Source: a bacterium D16-50 (GTDB taxonomy: Bacteria; Bacillota; Clostridia; Lachnospirales; Lachnospiraceae). From it: a stretch of 64,000 nt of DNA. A program made the position numbers and the translations under genes. The stretch's first letter is position 1. Every line of letters begins with the position of its first letter. Of the stretch, positions 9,290 through 18,300 are shown in pieces. The stretch is from the NCBI GenBank assembly GCA_003612485.1, contig RAZA01000012.1, forward strand, positions 50,857 through 114,856. The letters run 5' to 3'. The notes beneath the pieces were generated by a model, which saw only the letters and a program-made list of their open reading frames with translations, was not told the DNA's origin and did no database searches.

Positions 9290-9365
9290 ATCGCACTGTC
9301 AGTATAGGCTGGCCAGAGGAGAACTGGCGGAGTAGGCTTTCAGTGCGGTTTTTGTGCCGCAGTGG
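9290..9365 (+). promoter_or_regulatory. Structured 5' leader of the chemoreceptor mRNA
   Basis: GCACTG (9293-9298) can pair with CAGTGC (9341-9346), enclosing an inner GGCCAG/CTGGC hairpin. The 3' arm overlaps a competing hairpin TGCGG-TTTTTGTG-CCGCA (9344-9361). Two mutually exclusive folds in a long leader suggest a regulatory RNA. I could not match it with confidence to a known riboswitch such as the cyclic-di-GMP classes. Confidence 0.4.
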
Positions 9366-9417
9366 TCAGGGGCCAAAGCTGCCCGGCTATCTACTTAAAG
9401 CAAAGAGGAGGAACGGG

Positions 9418-11163
9418 ATGAAGAACTTAAAAATTAGGGCGAAGCTGTTGGTGACATTCATGCTCATCATCGTGCTGTTCTGCGGGACGGTAGCCATCGC
9501 AATCTATGGGCTGCAGCGGAATGCCGCCAAGTACACGGAATTTTACAATGTGGGCTATCAGGTCACTAACAAAGTGATGAATATGCGCAGAGGGCTGCAG
9601 ATTATCGTGAAGGATGTGGCCTTCGTTACCATCGAGAGCAATGCAGACAAGGTGCAGGAGTATCGGGATGATATTGAGAAGGAACTTAAGCTTCTGGAAG
9701 AAAACGCTACCTGGCTGGGAGAGAAGTTTACAAGCAATCCCGAGCTGTTGAACGAGTTCTATGCGAACATACAAGCGGCCGTAAACATGCAGGAGTCCGT
9801 TATCAAGATGTCTGAAACGGATATGAAAACGGCACAGCAAATGCTGCTGGAAGAATACCAGCCTATGCTGACCAAGGCTGTGGATAGTCTGATCAAAATC
9901 AGCAATGAGGTGGAAGCAGGAGCTGACAGTGATTACAATGAGACTGTAGAACTTCAGGATCTGCTGGTGGCAGCTCAGCTGGCTATGGCCGGAGGAGCGT
10001 TGGTTATCACCATAGTCCTTTCTCTCTACCTGACCCGTTCCATCACGAAGCCCCTCAGGGAGCTGGAGAAGGCAGCAGGCAAGATTGTGAACGGCCAATT
10101 CGATATCTCGGTTACATATAAGTCCAGAGATGAGCTGGGCAACCTTGCCGACGCGTTCAGGAATATGGCGGTGGTGCTGGAAACGGTGATTTCCGATGCG
10201 TCCAGACTTCTGAGCGAGATGGCCAACGGCAATTTCGACGTGCGCACCAAGGCGGAGGAACGCTATGTGGGAAGCCTTCAGGGGCTGCTGCAGTCTATCC
10301 GCAAGCTGAATCGTGATCTGAGCATGACGCTGGGCCAGATCAACAACAGCGCAGATCAGGTGGCGTCGGGTTCCGGTCAGGTGTCCAACGGCGCGCAGGC
10401 GCTGGCGCAGGGCGCTACCGAGCAGGCTGCCTCCGTTGAAGAGCTTGCTGCTACCATCACTAATATCTCCCATCAGGTTAAGAGTACTGCCGATAATGCC
10501 CTTGAGGCGAAGGCCCAGTCGGGCACTGCAAGCAACGAGGTGGAAGAGTGCAATAGGCAGATGCAGGACATGATGGCTGCAATGGAAGAGATTACCCGTA
10601 CTTCCAACGAAATCGACAAGATCATCAAGACCATAGAGGACATTGCTTTCCAGACCAACATCCTTGCGCTGAACGCTGCCGTGGAGGCGGCCAGAGCAGG
10701 CACTGCAGGCAAGGGCTTCGCAGTGGTGGCGGAGGAGGTCCGTACCCTTGCAGGCAAGAGCTCCGCAGCGTCCAAGAATACGGCAGAGCTGATCGAGAGC
10801 TCCATCAAGGCCGTGAGCAGAGGCACCCAGATCGCGGGATCTACTGCGGAATCCTTGGTGAGGGTGGTAGATCAGGTTCGCACGGTATCCGACAATGTGG
10901 ATAAGATTGCCAATGCGGCGGAGGAGCAGGCAGGCGCAATCGAGCAGGTGACGCTGGGCGTGGATCAGATCTCCAGCGTGGTACAGACCAACTCCGCTAC
11001 TTCGGAGGAAAGCGCGGCTGCCAGTCAGGAGCTTTCGGAGCAGGCCGAAAAGCTCAAGGGCCTTGTGGCGAAGTTTATCCTTCGGGCGGAATATGCCATG
11101 GGAAGCGCCGATGTAAAATCCAGCTTCAACAGCGGGAGCTTCGACAGCATAGATCTGGACTGA
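9418..11163 (+). CDS. Methyl-accepting chemotaxis protein
   Basis: The start is the ATG at 9418, six bases after AGAGGAGGA; the 581-residue product then begins with a membrane anchor (about residues 10-30). A helical extracellular sensor of the four-helix-bundle type follows to a second membrane helix near 186-206, then HAMP (about 207-258, with [12 protein letters not shown] and [12 protein letters not shown]). The cytoplasmic signalling coiled coil contains the invariant hairpin tip around residues 411-430 ([21 protein letters not shown]) that binds CheA and CheW. No other chemotaxis gene is in the window, so this is an orphan receptor. It carries its own promoter and a structured leader. 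Confidence 0.95.
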   Translation: MKNLKIRAKLLVTFMLIIVLFCGTVAIAIYGLQRNAAKYTEFYNVGYQVTNKVMNMRRGLQIIVKDVAFVTIESNADKVQEYRDDIEKELKLLEENATWLGEKFTSNPELLNEFYANIQAAVNMQESVIKMSETDMKTAQQMLLEEYQPMLTKAVDSLIKISNEVEAGADSDYNETVELQDLLVAAQLAMAGGALVITIVLSLYLTRSITKPLRELEKAAGKIVNGQFDISVTYKSRDELGNLADAFRNMAVVLETVISDASRLLSEMANGNFDVRTKAEERYVGSLQGLLQSIRKLNRDLSMTLGQINNSADQVASGSGQVSNGAQALAQGATEQAASVEELAATITNISHQVKSTADNALEAKAQSGTASNEVEECNRQMQDMMAAMEEITRTSNEIDKIIKTIEDIAFQTNILALNAAVEAARAGTAGKGFAVVAEEVRTLAGKSSAASKNTAELIESSIKAVSRGTQIAGSTAESLVRVVDQVRTVSDNVDKIANAAEEQAGAIEQVTLGVDQISSVVQTNSATSEESAAASQELSEQAEKLKGLVAKFILRAEYAMGSADVKSSFNSGSFDSIDLD

Positions 11164-11191
11164 CGGCAGAGAAAAGGAAGAAGAAAGTTTC

Positions 11192-11220
11192 TTGACAATT
11201 CATAGGCGCCGTGTTACCCT
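11192..11220 (+). promoter_or_regulatory. Probable promoter of the leader-peptide/ATPase transcript
   Basis: A consensus TTGACA at 11192-11197 stands 17 bp before a weak TACCCT. It lies shortly after the chemoreceptor stop and upstream of the leader peptide; the -10 box assignment is uncertain. Confidence 0.5.
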
Positions 11221-11284
11221 AATACATAGGATACACTCATGGGGCGATACGGCGCACCAAATAAAACCATAGGAGGTGATTGGC

Positions 11285-11362
11285 ATGACAGTTTCAAGTA
11301 AATATTCATCGGATGTCGTGCAGGTCTTTTATGGTTTTGGCAATAGGCGTCTCCTTTTCTGA
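11285..11362 (+). CDS. Leader peptide (25 aa) upstream of the ABC-class ATPase
   Basis: An ATG at 11285 follows a near-perfect ribosome site (AGGAGGTGATT, spacing about 4-8) and opens a 25-codon frame. It begins MTVSSKYSSDVVQVFYG and ends NRRLLF. The strength of the ribosome site, the length, and the two terminator hairpins between it and the ATPase gene fit a translated attenuator leader such as those before ribosome-protection or drug-resistance genes. It has no targeting signal. Its effect on downstream expression is inferred. Confidence 0.6.
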   Translation: MTVSSKYSSDVVQVFYGFGNRRLLF

Positions 11363-11370
11363 TCATGGAA

Positions 11371-11391
11371 CCGGATCAAATGTGTATCCGG
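11371..11391 (+). promoter_or_regulatory. Hairpin just after the leader peptide
   Basis: ACCGGAT and ATCCGGT pair around a short loop starting about 9 nt after the leader stop. It may be part of an anti-terminator switch with the following hairpins; no U-run follows. Confidence 0.4.
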
Positions 11392-11452
11392 TGTTCGTGG
11401 GTAAAAGAATAGGCAGCTGCCGATGACTGGGACAAGTTGTGTATTGATTGAA

Positions 11453-11478
11453 ACGCATCCGACATGGGTGCGTTTTTT
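11453..11478 (+). terminator. First attenuator-type terminator
   Basis: ACGCATCC pairs with GGGTGCGT (one wobble pair) around a five-base loop and is followed by six T. It lies 90 bp after the leader peptide and before the ATPase gene. Confidence 0.7.
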
Positions 11479-11515
11479 GATGGAATTAGACTTCGGCAGA
11501 TATCTGTTTTGGCAG

Positions 11516-11537
11516 GCACCCTTTGGGGTGCTTTTTT
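11516..11537 (+). terminator. Second attenuator-type terminator
   Basis: GCACCC and GGGGTGC pair tightly and are followed by a run of six T. Two strong terminators within 85 bp and about 95 bp before a start codon would silence the ATPase unless read-through is induced. Confidence 0.7.
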
Positions 11538-11631
11538 GATGTGGGCCATGTGCTGAAGGCTGCAGTTCCATGAGTGTTCCGTCCGTTTGGGCAGCTGCTG
11601 AAATCTGCAGAAAGGGAAGAAGGAAGAAGAT

Positions 11632-13737
11632 TTGAAGAGATTGAAAAGCATTATGGCATCCATGGACTACAATACGAGCTCGTACACGGAGATGTATAAC
11701 GGGAGAATCCTGATATACGATCCCAGATGTCCGGGGGCTCCGCCGTTCATGGATGAGAATCCGACCTACTATAGTGAGAACATTGGTTTTGAGATTCGGG
11801 TGAGCCGCAGGCTTGCTCTGGACAAACCGACGGTTACGGTAATCATCCCCGGCGAAATGCTGGTGGGAAAAGCGAGAGGAGATATGCCATTGAAGAGACT
11901 GAAGTATTATATGCAGCATATGGAGAATGATACGACCGCTTATAAGGAGATGTATGAGGGAGAGATGGTGATGAATTTTCCGGCGTCGCCTACCGGCCAT
12001 GTCATGGAACCTGAGATTCAACATGATCCGTCCTACTGGTATCAGGATATGGCCATGGAGGTGGAAGAAAACCACAAGTTGGCGAAGGATAAGCCCAGTC
12101 TCACGTGGTATGTTCCGGCAGAGCGGCTTGGGGTTCCGGGAACCTCCGCAGGGGAGTCCCCGGCCTATGCAGAGGCGGCGGCAGACTTCTGCCTCAGGGA
12201 ATTTGGGCGGTACATCGATGAACTGAACCAGGAGCTGTACAACAGAAGCCGACCGGACTATGAGAACGGAAAATATGATCTGTGCAGCTGCGGCGGTGAG
12301 GTGCTTGCGCGCAACGGGGCCTATTTTGCCCTTCATGCCCAAAAGGATTATGTCAACGGATCCGGGATCAAGGTACACCTGCTGGATGACGGGCTCTCCC
12401 GGCCTCCCAGAATGTGCCTATGTCTGAAACTGCAGGTGCAGCTGCCCCGGAAGAAGCTGAAGAAGGCCATGCGCATGCTGTGCAGGGATCTGCCGGAGAC
12501 GGTGGAGCGGTTCGTTGGGGAGTTCGATCAGGAAGGGCTGAATCAGGCTCTGGAGCTTGCTGAGAAGCAGGCGTGTATCCGCAGCTGGCTTGCCGAAAAC
12601 GGTTTCTGTGCCTTCGTGGCCAACGGAAGTATTTTGCCCAGAGAGAAAGGGACGGATCTGCCCATGAAGGGGGCGGTGCCCTTTCAGTCTCCCTTGGAGG
12701 ACGAGGTGGAGATCTGCGGTATCCGGGGCATGGGGATACGAAAAGGAGTCACCGTGATTACCGGAGGCGGCTATTCGGGAAAATCCACGCTTCTGGACGC
12801 CGTTTCGGCAGGAATCTACAACCATGTCCAAGGGGACGGGCGGGAGCTGTGCATCACTGATGATACTGCCGTCACCATATCTGCAGAGGACGGGCGGAGC
12901 GTGAAATGTGTCAACATATCGCCGTTCATCAAATGGCTGCCGCAGGGGAATGCAGGGAACTTCTCTACGGAGCATGCCTCCGGATCCACCTCTCAGGCCG
13001 CAAACATCGCGGAGGCCGTGGACGGCGGGGCGGGCCTTTTGGTCATAGATGAGGACAGAAGCGCCACCAATTTTATGATTCGGGACGGCATGATGAAGGA
13101 ACTGATCGCAAAGGAGCCCATTACCCCCTTTACGGATCGGGTGAGGGAATTAAGCCGGAATTTGGGTGTGAGCACCATACTTGTCATTGGAGGCAGCGGG
13201 GAATATCTGTCGGTGGCGGACAGGGTATATCTTATGGAGGATTTTTGTATCAGCGATGTGACCCAGAGAGCCAGAGACATCTGCCGTCGGCATGGCGGGG
13301 CGTGCTGCGGTTTTGAGGAAAAGACAGAGAACCCTCCCGCTGCAGACTGGGCCCAGAGGCGGAAGCTGTATGCAGAAGGCTTCACTTCCTACCCTCAGGG
13401 CTGCGGCAGCGAGAGGCTGCAGGTGCTGGATATGGGCTTCATTGTGATCGGGGACGAGAGAATTGATATAAGGGGCCTGACGGACATAGCTTCCCCCTGC
13501 CAGCTTGAGGCGCTGGCGTTCATGCTTCGGTATCTGGAGATCAGAAACAATGAGCAGGAGATTTCCCTCAAGAAGATTGTAGATGAGCTGTATGACCGAA
13601 TCCAAAGGGAAGGACTGGATTTTCTCTACTCATCCTATTTTACCACCTGCGGGAGATTTCTGGAGCTTCCCAGAAAACAAGAGCTGTTGGCCCTGATCAA
13701 TCGGATGAGAAAGCTGCGCTTCGAGGGGCCTGCATAG
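11632..13737 (+). CDS. ABC-class P-loop ATPase (COG3044-like) with duplicated N-terminal module
   Basis: A 701-residue protein starting at TTG after a GAAGGAAGAAG site. The C-terminal two thirds match the soluble predicted ATPase family COG3044/PF09818: Walker A GGGYSGKSTLLDA (about 379-391), the family block FSTEHASGSTSQAANIAEA, and Walker B LLVIDEDRSATNFMIRD (about 469-485). The family's cellular role is not established. The N-terminus is unusual: two copies of an about 83-residue unit (LKSIMASMDYNTSSYTEMYNG and LKYYMQHMENDTTAYKEMYEG) precede the normal domain. No membrane segment is visible, so it is cytoplasmic. Expression appears to be controlled by the leader peptide and terminators upstream. 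Confidence 0.85.
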   Translation: MKRLKSIMASMDYNTSSYTEMYNGRILIYDPRCPGAPPFMDENPTYYSENIGFEIRVSRRLALDKPTVTVIIPGEMLVGKARGDMPLKRLKYYMQHMENDTTAYKEMYEGEMVMNFPASPTGHVMEPEIQHDPSYWYQDMAMEVEENHKLAKDKPSLTWYVPAERLGVPGTSAGESPAYAEAAADFCLREFGRYIDELNQELYNRSRPDYENGKYDLCSCGGEVLARNGAYFALHAQKDYVNGSGIKVHLLDDGLSRPPRMCLCLKLQVQLPRKKLKKAMRMLCRDLPETVERFVGEFDQEGLNQALELAEKQACIRSWLAENGFCAFVANGSILPREKGTDLPMKGAVPFQSPLEDEVEICGIRGMGIRKGVTVITGGGYSGKSTLLDAVSAGIYNHVQGDGRELCITDDTAVTISAEDGRSVKCVNISPFIKWLPQGNAGNFSTEHASGSTSQAANIAEAVDGGAGLLVIDEDRSATNFMIRDGMMKELIAKEPITPFTDRVRELSRNLGVSTILVIGGSGEYLSVADRVYLMEDFCISDVTQRARDICRRHGGACCGFEEKTENPPAADWAQRRKLYAEGFTSYPQGCGSERLQVLDMGFIVIGDERIDIRGLTDIASPCQLEALAFMLRYLEIRNNEQEISLKKIVDELYDRIQREGLDFLYSSYFTTCGRFLELPRKQELLALINRMRKLRFEGPA

Positions 13738-13774
13738 TACAAAGGGCCTCAGGGAGGTCAAGGGTGCCGCTGCC

Positions 13775-14908
13775 TTATTGTTCCGCCATGTGATTGAAGT
13801 AGTTCAGCGCGTCCGTAAAGCGCTGGGCTACTTTTTTTCTGCCCTCCAGATTCAGGTGCAGATTGTCGCTGAGGTATTCTGAAGCATTGTCCTCGTTGAC
13901 AGTGCCATATAGATGATCCACGAAAGTCACGCTTCTGACGTTGCAGGACTGACTCTGCCAGATCACGTACATGCTGAGGCCGCCCTCGCCATAGTCTTTG
14001 ATGTCGCTGCTAATGTATTCACCGTCATCGTCTATTCCAAAGGCATAGGTTGGAGACATGACAATGATGCGGATATGGGGGAAGGCGGCGCGGAGAAGCT
14101 CGATGCTTGCCTCCAGATTGCCTGCAAATGTCTGGATGTCCGTGTCGTTGGCAAAGAGGACAGTCTTGTGCCCGGCCAGATAATCGCTGGCATCATACAT
14201 GATAGTAATGACGTCCACGTCATCGAAGTTGATGCCCTTCAAGGTATTGTATACCTCCATGGCTTCCGGAGGGGCGTCAGCGCCCAAGGTTTTAACGCCG
14301 TCAAGATATTTTTGATCCACGGCGTCCTCCACCATCAGCTGGCAGAGCCAGTATAGATTGAAGATGTCCATAGGATAGTCCACTGTGTCCAGAGTGTAGT
14401 TGAGGGCGGCCAGATAGCTTCCGCTGACGGAGCAGTTGTAGACGGTGGCTCCGGTAAGGCCCTGAATCATATTTACCACATTGTCTGAGGATTCCCTATC
14501 GTCCGAAAAGGGAGAGTTGCCTAAAAACAGTATGGTGGTGTCCTCGGCGTAGTTTTTATATACGGGCTGATGCTCGGAATCCATGAGCGGCAGCATGAGG
14601 TCGTACATGGAGGTGTCCTTGCTGCCAAGGCCGTTCTTGAACAGTTCGTCCAGATCCACCACCTTTCCCCAGGTCAGGAATTTATAGACCAGCCCCAGAA
14701 TCAATACGGCAAATAATGCCAAAAGGGTTATAATGAAGATTTTGTGCATGCTGATGCCGGAGGAATCCTCGTCTTCATCCGGTTCCGGCTCTTGGGCAGC
14801 CGTATCCTCTTCCGCGGAAGGATTGCTCAAGTCTATAATGGAAATGTCCGGTACTATATTTACATGCTGTTCCTGAGATTTGCTGCGGGCAGCTTTTTTG
14901 TTTTTCAT
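13775..14908 (-). CDS. Membrane-anchored SGNH-hydrolase-like protein
   Basis: The 377-residue product starts at ATG 14908 after CGGAGCGCC. An acidic cytoplasmic N-terminus of about 55 residues precedes one membrane helix (about 57-78); the rest should be outside the cell. FLGNSPF (GNS about 130-132) corresponds to block I of SGNH hydrolases with the nucleophile serine, and SDNLHLNLEG (D348, H351) to the C-terminal Asp-His dyad. Such proteins act as esterases or as partners that move acyl groups on cell-wall polymers, as DltD or AlgX/J do. It is convergent with the ATPase and divergent from the GH25 gene of the wall locus, so a wall-modifying role is plausible. The substrate is unknown. Confidence 0.65.
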   Translation of the reverse strand: MKNKKAARSKSQEQHVNIVPDISIIDLSNPSAEEDTAAQEPEPDEDEDSSGISMHKIFIITLLALFAVLILGLVYKFLTWGKVVDLDELFKNGLGSKDTSMYDLMLPLMDSEHQPVYKNYAEDTTILFLGNSPFSDDRESSDNVVNMIQGLTGATVYNCSVSGSYLAALNYTLDTVDYPMDIFNLYWLCQLMVEDAVDQKYLDGVKTLGADAPPEAMEVYNTLKGINFDDVDVITIMYDASDYLAGHKTVLFANDTDIQTFAGNLEASIELLRAAFPHIRIIVMSPTYAFGIDDDGEYISSDIKDYGEGGLSMYVIWQSQSCNVRSVTFVDHLYGTVNEDNASEYLSDNLHLNLEGRKKVAQRFTDALNYFNHMAEQ

Positions 14909-15308
14909 AGGGCGCTCCGTTCTTTTTAGATGTTTTGTCTACAGTTGTTTTGCGCGCGGCTGTTTTGTCCATGGTCGTTTTGCTTATGGTTCCCCTTTAG
15001 CAAAGGATTCTGCCTTGGCGCGGCAAGGTATATTTTGGCATTTTTTGTCTAGGACCATGTTGCTTATTTTACTATCAAGGAATCGGAAAGTCCATAATAT
15101 TAAAGCAAGTTTAAAAGATTTTAAGAAATTATGAAGAAATACGCTATTTGCTTGAAGAAGTGAAAATGCAATGCTATAATGTTACAGAATTGTTAATTCT
15201 TGTTTACATGTGCGGTAGTTCTCGGATGTGCGGAGCCTTCGGAGGCTTTGGGACATACGTGGAACCATGGTTTAGATGCCCGCTGCGGCGAGCAGATAGG
15301 AGTTATAG
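14909..15308. promoter_or_regulatory. Divergent intergenic region with promoter for the GH25 gene
   Basis: A promoter TTGAAG-17 bp-TATAAT lies at 15152-15180 on the plus strand and should drive the GH25 gene through a leader of about 120 nt ending in AGGAG before the ATG at 15309. Short stem-forming segments occur in the leader (CGGAGCCTTCGGAGGC). I see no gene in this region. Confidence 0.65.
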
Positions 15309-18300
15309 ATGAAAAAACATTTCAGCCATACGAAGAGGCCTGTCCCCGCAAAGGGAAGATATGCGGACTATGACGAGAGAGATTATGATAAAAACGAGTA
15401 TGATTGGGACAGTGTGGAGGAAGAGACTGTTGGGGGCGGAAATGTAGAAGGTGAATACGGCAGCGGTACATATTATAGTTCCGATGAGGCGGCTGAAGGC
15501 ATAGGATATGGGGAGTCTGACGAATATGCCGACGAAGGCGCGGAGGATGAAGAGTACTTGGAGTCTGATGAATATGCCGACGAAGGCGCGGAGGATGAAG
15601 AGTACTTGGAGTCTGATGAATATGCCGACGAAGGCGCGGAGGATGAAGAGTACTTGGAGTCTGACGAATATGCCGACGAAGGCGCGGAGGATGAAGAGTA
15701 CTTGGAGTCTGATGAATATGCCGACGAAGGCGCGGAGGATGAAGAGTACTTGGAGTCTGACGAATATGCCGACGAAGGCGCGGAGGATGAAGAGTACTTG
15801 GAGTCTGACGAGTATGCCGGCGAAGGCGCAGAGGATGAAGCGTACTTGGAGTCTGACGAGTATGCCGACGAAGGCGCGGAGGATGAAGAGTACTTGGAGT
15901 CTGACGAGTATGCCGACGAAGGCGCAGAGGACGAAGAGTATTACGAGGATGAGGAATACTATGAACAGGAAGAGTATTCCCGAGGCGGTGAGGTTCAAGA
16001 GGGCTATTACGAATCAGGAGGCTATACGGAGGAGGGAATATTCAGCGAAAGGCGCTATGAACCGCAGGAAGATCCGGAGGGATACTCAGAGGAGTTTGCG
16101 CAGGAGGAGCCTGAGGAAGACTTTGAGGCGGAATTTTACGAGACTATCGATTATGATGCGGAGGAGAAAAAGGGGGCTGTCTCCGGCAGACAGGGCGGCA
16201 GCTTTGGCAAGGCAGGCTTTTGGGCCAAGCTTGTCCGGATTTTCGGGGATATGGATGTCATGGACCGTGTCATGGCGGCAGCCGGAGCAGGCGTGCTGGT
16301 GCTGGCAGTGGTCATAGGAGTCATGTTCTTCAATGCCCAGACGGTGAAAAAACAAGTGTCCGATTTCTCCGGCGTCGGAAAGGAACTGGAGGGCATTACC
16401 GTGATCGGAGAGCGGGGAATTATGGCAGTGGCCAACGCCGAGACGGCCAGATTGGACGCTGCGGTAATCCCTGAACCGGAACCCACGGAGGAACCCAAGA
16501 AGGATTATGATGAGAAGGACTATGCCAGACAAGTCTCCGTGGAACCGGATTTCACGTCCATCCAGAAGGATTTGAAGATCAAGTTCATCAATGAGAAGAC
16601 GAACAAGCTGGTGGCAAACGTGCCGTTCTCGGTATCTGTGGTGGATCCTGACGGGGGAAGTTACATCTGGTCCGATGATGACATGGATGGAATTATAACA
16701 AAGAAGGATCTGAAGCCGGGAAATTATAAGGTGACTCTGGAGGCATTGACGGATGCCAAATATGCCAATTATACGCTGTCCTCTCTTACCCGCACGGTGG
16801 AGGTAAAGAAGGAGATCGTTTATAATAAAGTGGATGTGTCCCATGAGGTAAAGACGGAGAAGGAAGTGGATGCGACCAAGGAGGACACAAAGAAAAACGA
16901 GACTACCGTGGAATCGGCTTTACAAGATACGGTGGCATGGGTGGAGAGCAAGGTTCTGGAATCCATCTATAATGAGGTGTCCAAAAGTACCATACCGGAT
17001 CCCCTGACGCTTGCCGTTGGCAGCGGGATGCGGAGCGCCCTGCTGACGCTTGTGGACGAGACGAGCCCGGATGCCTCGGCGGAGAGCTCGGAGATGCCGT
17101 CCACAGCGGACCCGGATACGTCCCCTGATGCGGGGGCATCCGAGCCGTCTACGCCGGAATCCCAGCCTACGGACACGCCGGAAAATCCTACGCCTCAACC
17201 TACGGAGGCGCCTACACCGGGACCCACAGAGGCGCCTACGCCTACACCGGAACCTACACAAACGGCCACGCCCACCCCGAGCCCCACACCAAGCTTGTCT
17301 CCAAGCCCGACGCCTGTTCCTGCAAAGGGAACGTTGACGGTAAACAATACGTCTTTGACCGGAGTGGCGGGAGCAGTGCTGCAGACTAAGGCAGTGGCTT
17401 CCGGTTTCACTGCTGGCAGGGAGCTGGTATACGCCGTAAGCTCCAGCGCGGAGGCAGTGGCGAAGGCGACGGTGGATGCAGCAGGAAATGTCAGTGTTAC
17501 TGCTGTAGGCCCGGGAACGGCTGTGGTCACTGTCACGGCGAATTATAAGGACGGAGATTCGACTACGGCAGCCACGGCTTCCATTGCGGTGACGGTAGGG
17601 GGCAAGAAGACCATGACTCTGAGCAGTACCGCCGCGACCGTGTATCTGGGAGTGCCGGTGACCATAAAGGCAGAGATAGCTAATGCCCTTTCGGCGGACT
17701 TGGCGGTGACGGCAGTGTCCTCCGATACCAATGTGGCTGTGGTGTCTGTGGACAAGAAAAACGTGACCATCACCGGCGTGACTCTGGGAACGGCCACTGT
17801 CACCGTGAAATACATGGAGAACAACGAGGAGGTCAGCGCCGCCTGCACGGTCACCGTAAAGCCTCATCCCACTCAGGACAAGAGCAGTCAGCTGAAGGAT
17901 AAGGACGGGGCGCAGCTCTATGTGCTTGAAAACAATGTATACAGAGAGGCCGTTTATGCAGATTACTATACTGCCGAAAAGTTTTTCCTGAAGGGTGCGG
18001 CAAAATATACGGGATGGCAGACCATCGGGGACAAGGTGTACTACTTTACTGCCGAAGGCAATCCGGTGACCGGCGAGCAGGTCATTCAGGGGGCGAAGTA
18101 CAATTTTGCCAGCGACGGCTCTCTGGTGGTAGGAAGCGGCACCCTGGGCATCGACGTGTCCAAGTGGAACGGAAACATCAATTGGGAGGCGGTAAAGAAT
18201 TCCGGCATTTCCTATGTGATCATTCGCTGCGGCTACAGAGGCTCGGCTCAGGGCGTGCTCATAGAGGATCCCAAGTTTCAGGCCAACATCAAGGGGGCCA

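Noticed and set aside
9268..9417. Assignment of the chemoreceptor leader to the cyclic-di-GMP-I riboswitch
   Set aside because: GGCCAAAG-like and hairpin elements are suggestive, but the conserved core order of that riboswitch could not be laid out; it is left as an unassigned structured leader.
15303..16317. Repetitive open frames in other phases across the 48-bp repeats (Arg/Met/Lys-rich plus strand, Leu/Val/Phe-rich minus strand)
   Set aside because: Because 48 is a multiple of three, every frame stays open through the repeats. Only the acidic frame continues into recognisable domains and has a ribosome site and promoter.
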